In this document: piece after piece, positions 62,647 through 64,000 of the stretch | How the letters are laid out: every line of letters starts with the position of its first letter | Position numbering within the stretch: position 1 is the first letter of the stretch | DNA from: Setomelanomma holmii | Lineage: Eukaryota > Ascomycota > Dothideomycetes > Pleosporales > Phaeosphaeriaceae | Direction of reading: 5' to 3' | Length of the DNA: 64,000 nucleotides | Assembly (NCBI GenBank): GCA_010015745.1 | Contig: ML978154.1 | Coordinates: 830,668 to 894,667, forward strand | Position numbers and translations under genes: made by a program | Notes under the pieces: model-generated | Database searches by the model: none | Told to the model about the DNA's origin: nothing | What the model saw: the letters and a program-made list of their open reading frames with translations, nothing else

Positions 62647-64000
62647 TCAAATATCGATCAGATTTCCGACCATCGCAGGCCAGTTCTCCATCGAACCCTT
62701 CGAGCTATTCCTATCGGCAATTTGAGCACTCTTGGCCTCCGCCTTCGCGGCTACGTCTTCACCTGGCTTGATCCATTTCGCTACCTGCCAGTCTACCTTA
62801 TGTGCGTTATGTGGAAAATTGCAAGTTGTGAACTTTCTGCGTCGACATGCACCCTTCTGGCAGACATGTCCATTATAGCAGTCCGAGCGGCGACAGTCGC
62901 CCTTTTGCCTGCATGGCCACTCCATAAGAAGAAACTGTAGACATTTGAGTATATCTGGACTAATGGCGGAATGGTCGAATTCGCATCGGGCATCATTGCA
63001 GGAGCCTCTAAGATGGAAGGCATTGCACAGCTTTCGGTGTTTGATGCGAGCCTGGTACAAGTCCCAATCGGATTTGCTTGGAGGGCTTGAGATTGTGTCT
63101 AGACGGTATCCGCCGGCATTGATTGGGATCAGGCCCGGGCGCGCTTCAGTGGGTAACTTACGTGAGGAGGTGGACAAAATCGTGTCGGATGATGCAATCG
63201 ACGTTAATGTTTCCGTGGTGTCCTTCGCACGATCGTACTTGATATAGCGGCTGTTCTTAAAGTGACCTCTTGGGTGTGACTGTGTAGAGGTCAGAACGGC
63301 CGCCGACTATGCCGGTAAAACGAAGTCACTTACGGTGCGCGTTCGCGGAGGGCTGATTGGTCCACAGCTATCTACCGGGCTCAAGATTCCACCACTCGCA
63401 ACACTCTGTTTGGGAGGGGCGACAAACATGAACCTTGTTGTTGCCAACCCGAGAGCATCGATCGCAGGATCAGGAAAGCTTCCCTCGATGAGCGTGATTT
63501 TGCTGAAAGCCGGTTCATTTTGTTGCAGCATTTCGAAGTACTTTTCATGGCCAGATGCGCCCAAGAATATGTGCTTGCATTGTGGATCTTGCACATGATC
63601 AGCAAATGAGACTGTCGTTCCGTCAGTTCCAGTAACTTATCAAGCCTCATGCTGGCAACGTACAGAGTATCTTGTCCCTCACAGAATGAGTGTGCCCAGT
63701 ATCGACCCAATAAGTCCAAGGGAAGCTGTCTGAGAAGCCTCTTGCGAAGTCTCGAACCATTCTCACGTTGGCCGCTCCAGTGTCGTCAGGGGTGATAGAT
63801 TCAGTGGACAGCTGGTCAAGGTCCGTAAAGACCAGGGTGCGGAGGAAGCAGGTCGAGGTTACGAGCTCTGGGCGACACTCTTCAATGTAATCCCACACCT
63901 GGCTGTGAAGCATGTATCGTGCACTCTCACCAGCTGCGCGTGAGTTGCAGCAATAAATTTTGTCGGCATCAAACTATTTCACGGGTCAAACAGTGCCGTA
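62647..64000 (-). CDS. CCCH zinc-finger protein with DUF7923-like domain (5' end beyond window)
   Basis: The gene runs off the right edge, so its start is missing. Exons seen are 64000-63664, 63611-63334 and 63279-62647. The first two hold a globular domain (FDADKIYCCNS, ESARYMLHSQVWDYIEE, RMVRDFARGF, WVDTGHTHSVRDKIL, QDPQCKHIFLGASGH, KITLIEG), resembling the fungal DUF7923 domain found before CCCH fingers. Exon 3 holds the fingers: LCNAFHLRGSC with CEFDH, and a second cluster CRQKGDCRRSDC to CNFPHNAH. The tail is Lys/Ala-rich and ends at TGA 62647. CCCH fingers usually bind RNA, and the N-terminal domain has been compared with nuclease-like folds; function is inferred. Both introns (GTACGT and GTAAGT donors) keep frame. 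Confidence 0.85.

Overview
The window is nuclear DNA of a filamentous ascomycete. Short introns (mostly 45-65 nt, with GT..AG ends and CTAAC/CTRAY-like branch sites), monocistronic genes on both strands, and fungal families (ETP1/BRAP2, EMI1-like CX9C protein, DUF7907-like secreted protein, 2EXR-like protein) all point there. A Dothideomycete is my best guess from gene flavour only. No rRNA, tRNA, CRISPR array, prophage or intact transposon was recognised.

Left part (1-33 kb), mostly intact housekeeping genes: a gene-free 2.7 kb stretch; glycerol kinase (GUT1, -); a microsomal cytochrome P450 (+) with a 24-nt microexon; a DUF3429/TMEM69-like mitochondrial inner-membrane protein (-); cytosolic Hsp70 (SSA type, +); a twin-CX9C EMI1-like protein (-) head to head with the 9.6-kb VPS13 gene (+); a coiled-coil ORF behind a stop-interrupted relative; an ETP1/BRAP2-type RING/UBP-zinc-finger E3 ligase (-); and a CDC4/FBW7-type F-box WD40 gene (-).

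Middle part (33-55 kb), mixed: a HOP1-like meiotic HORMA-domain gene (+) whose zinc finger is frameshifted and lacks a cysteine; a long disordered protein (-); a 2EXR/F-box-like pseudogene with two in-frame TAG codons (-); a GPI-anchored PLC-like phosphodiesterase (-); a frameshifted small cysteine-rich ORF (+); a DUF7907-like secreted protein (-); a small mitochondrial protein (+); a multi-pass membrane protein (-) divergent from an AVT3/4-like vacuolar amino-acid transporter (+), with two CACGTG motifs between them.

Right part (55-64 kb): a run of four damaged genes - an MFS transporter, an alpha/beta hydrolase, a short-chain dehydrogenase and a GNAT acetyltransferase. They carry in-frame stops, a destroyed splice donor and frameshifts, while their family motifs are still clear. 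An intact RING-finger gene follows, then the 3' part of a CCCH zinc-finger gene that runs off the right edge.

The most interesting signal is this gene decay: a meiotic axis gene and a contiguous transporter/hydrolase/dehydrogenase/acetyltransferase block are both degenerating beside healthy housekeeping genes. Intron-aware gene models were built by hand; splice sites are readings of the sequence, not transcript evidence.
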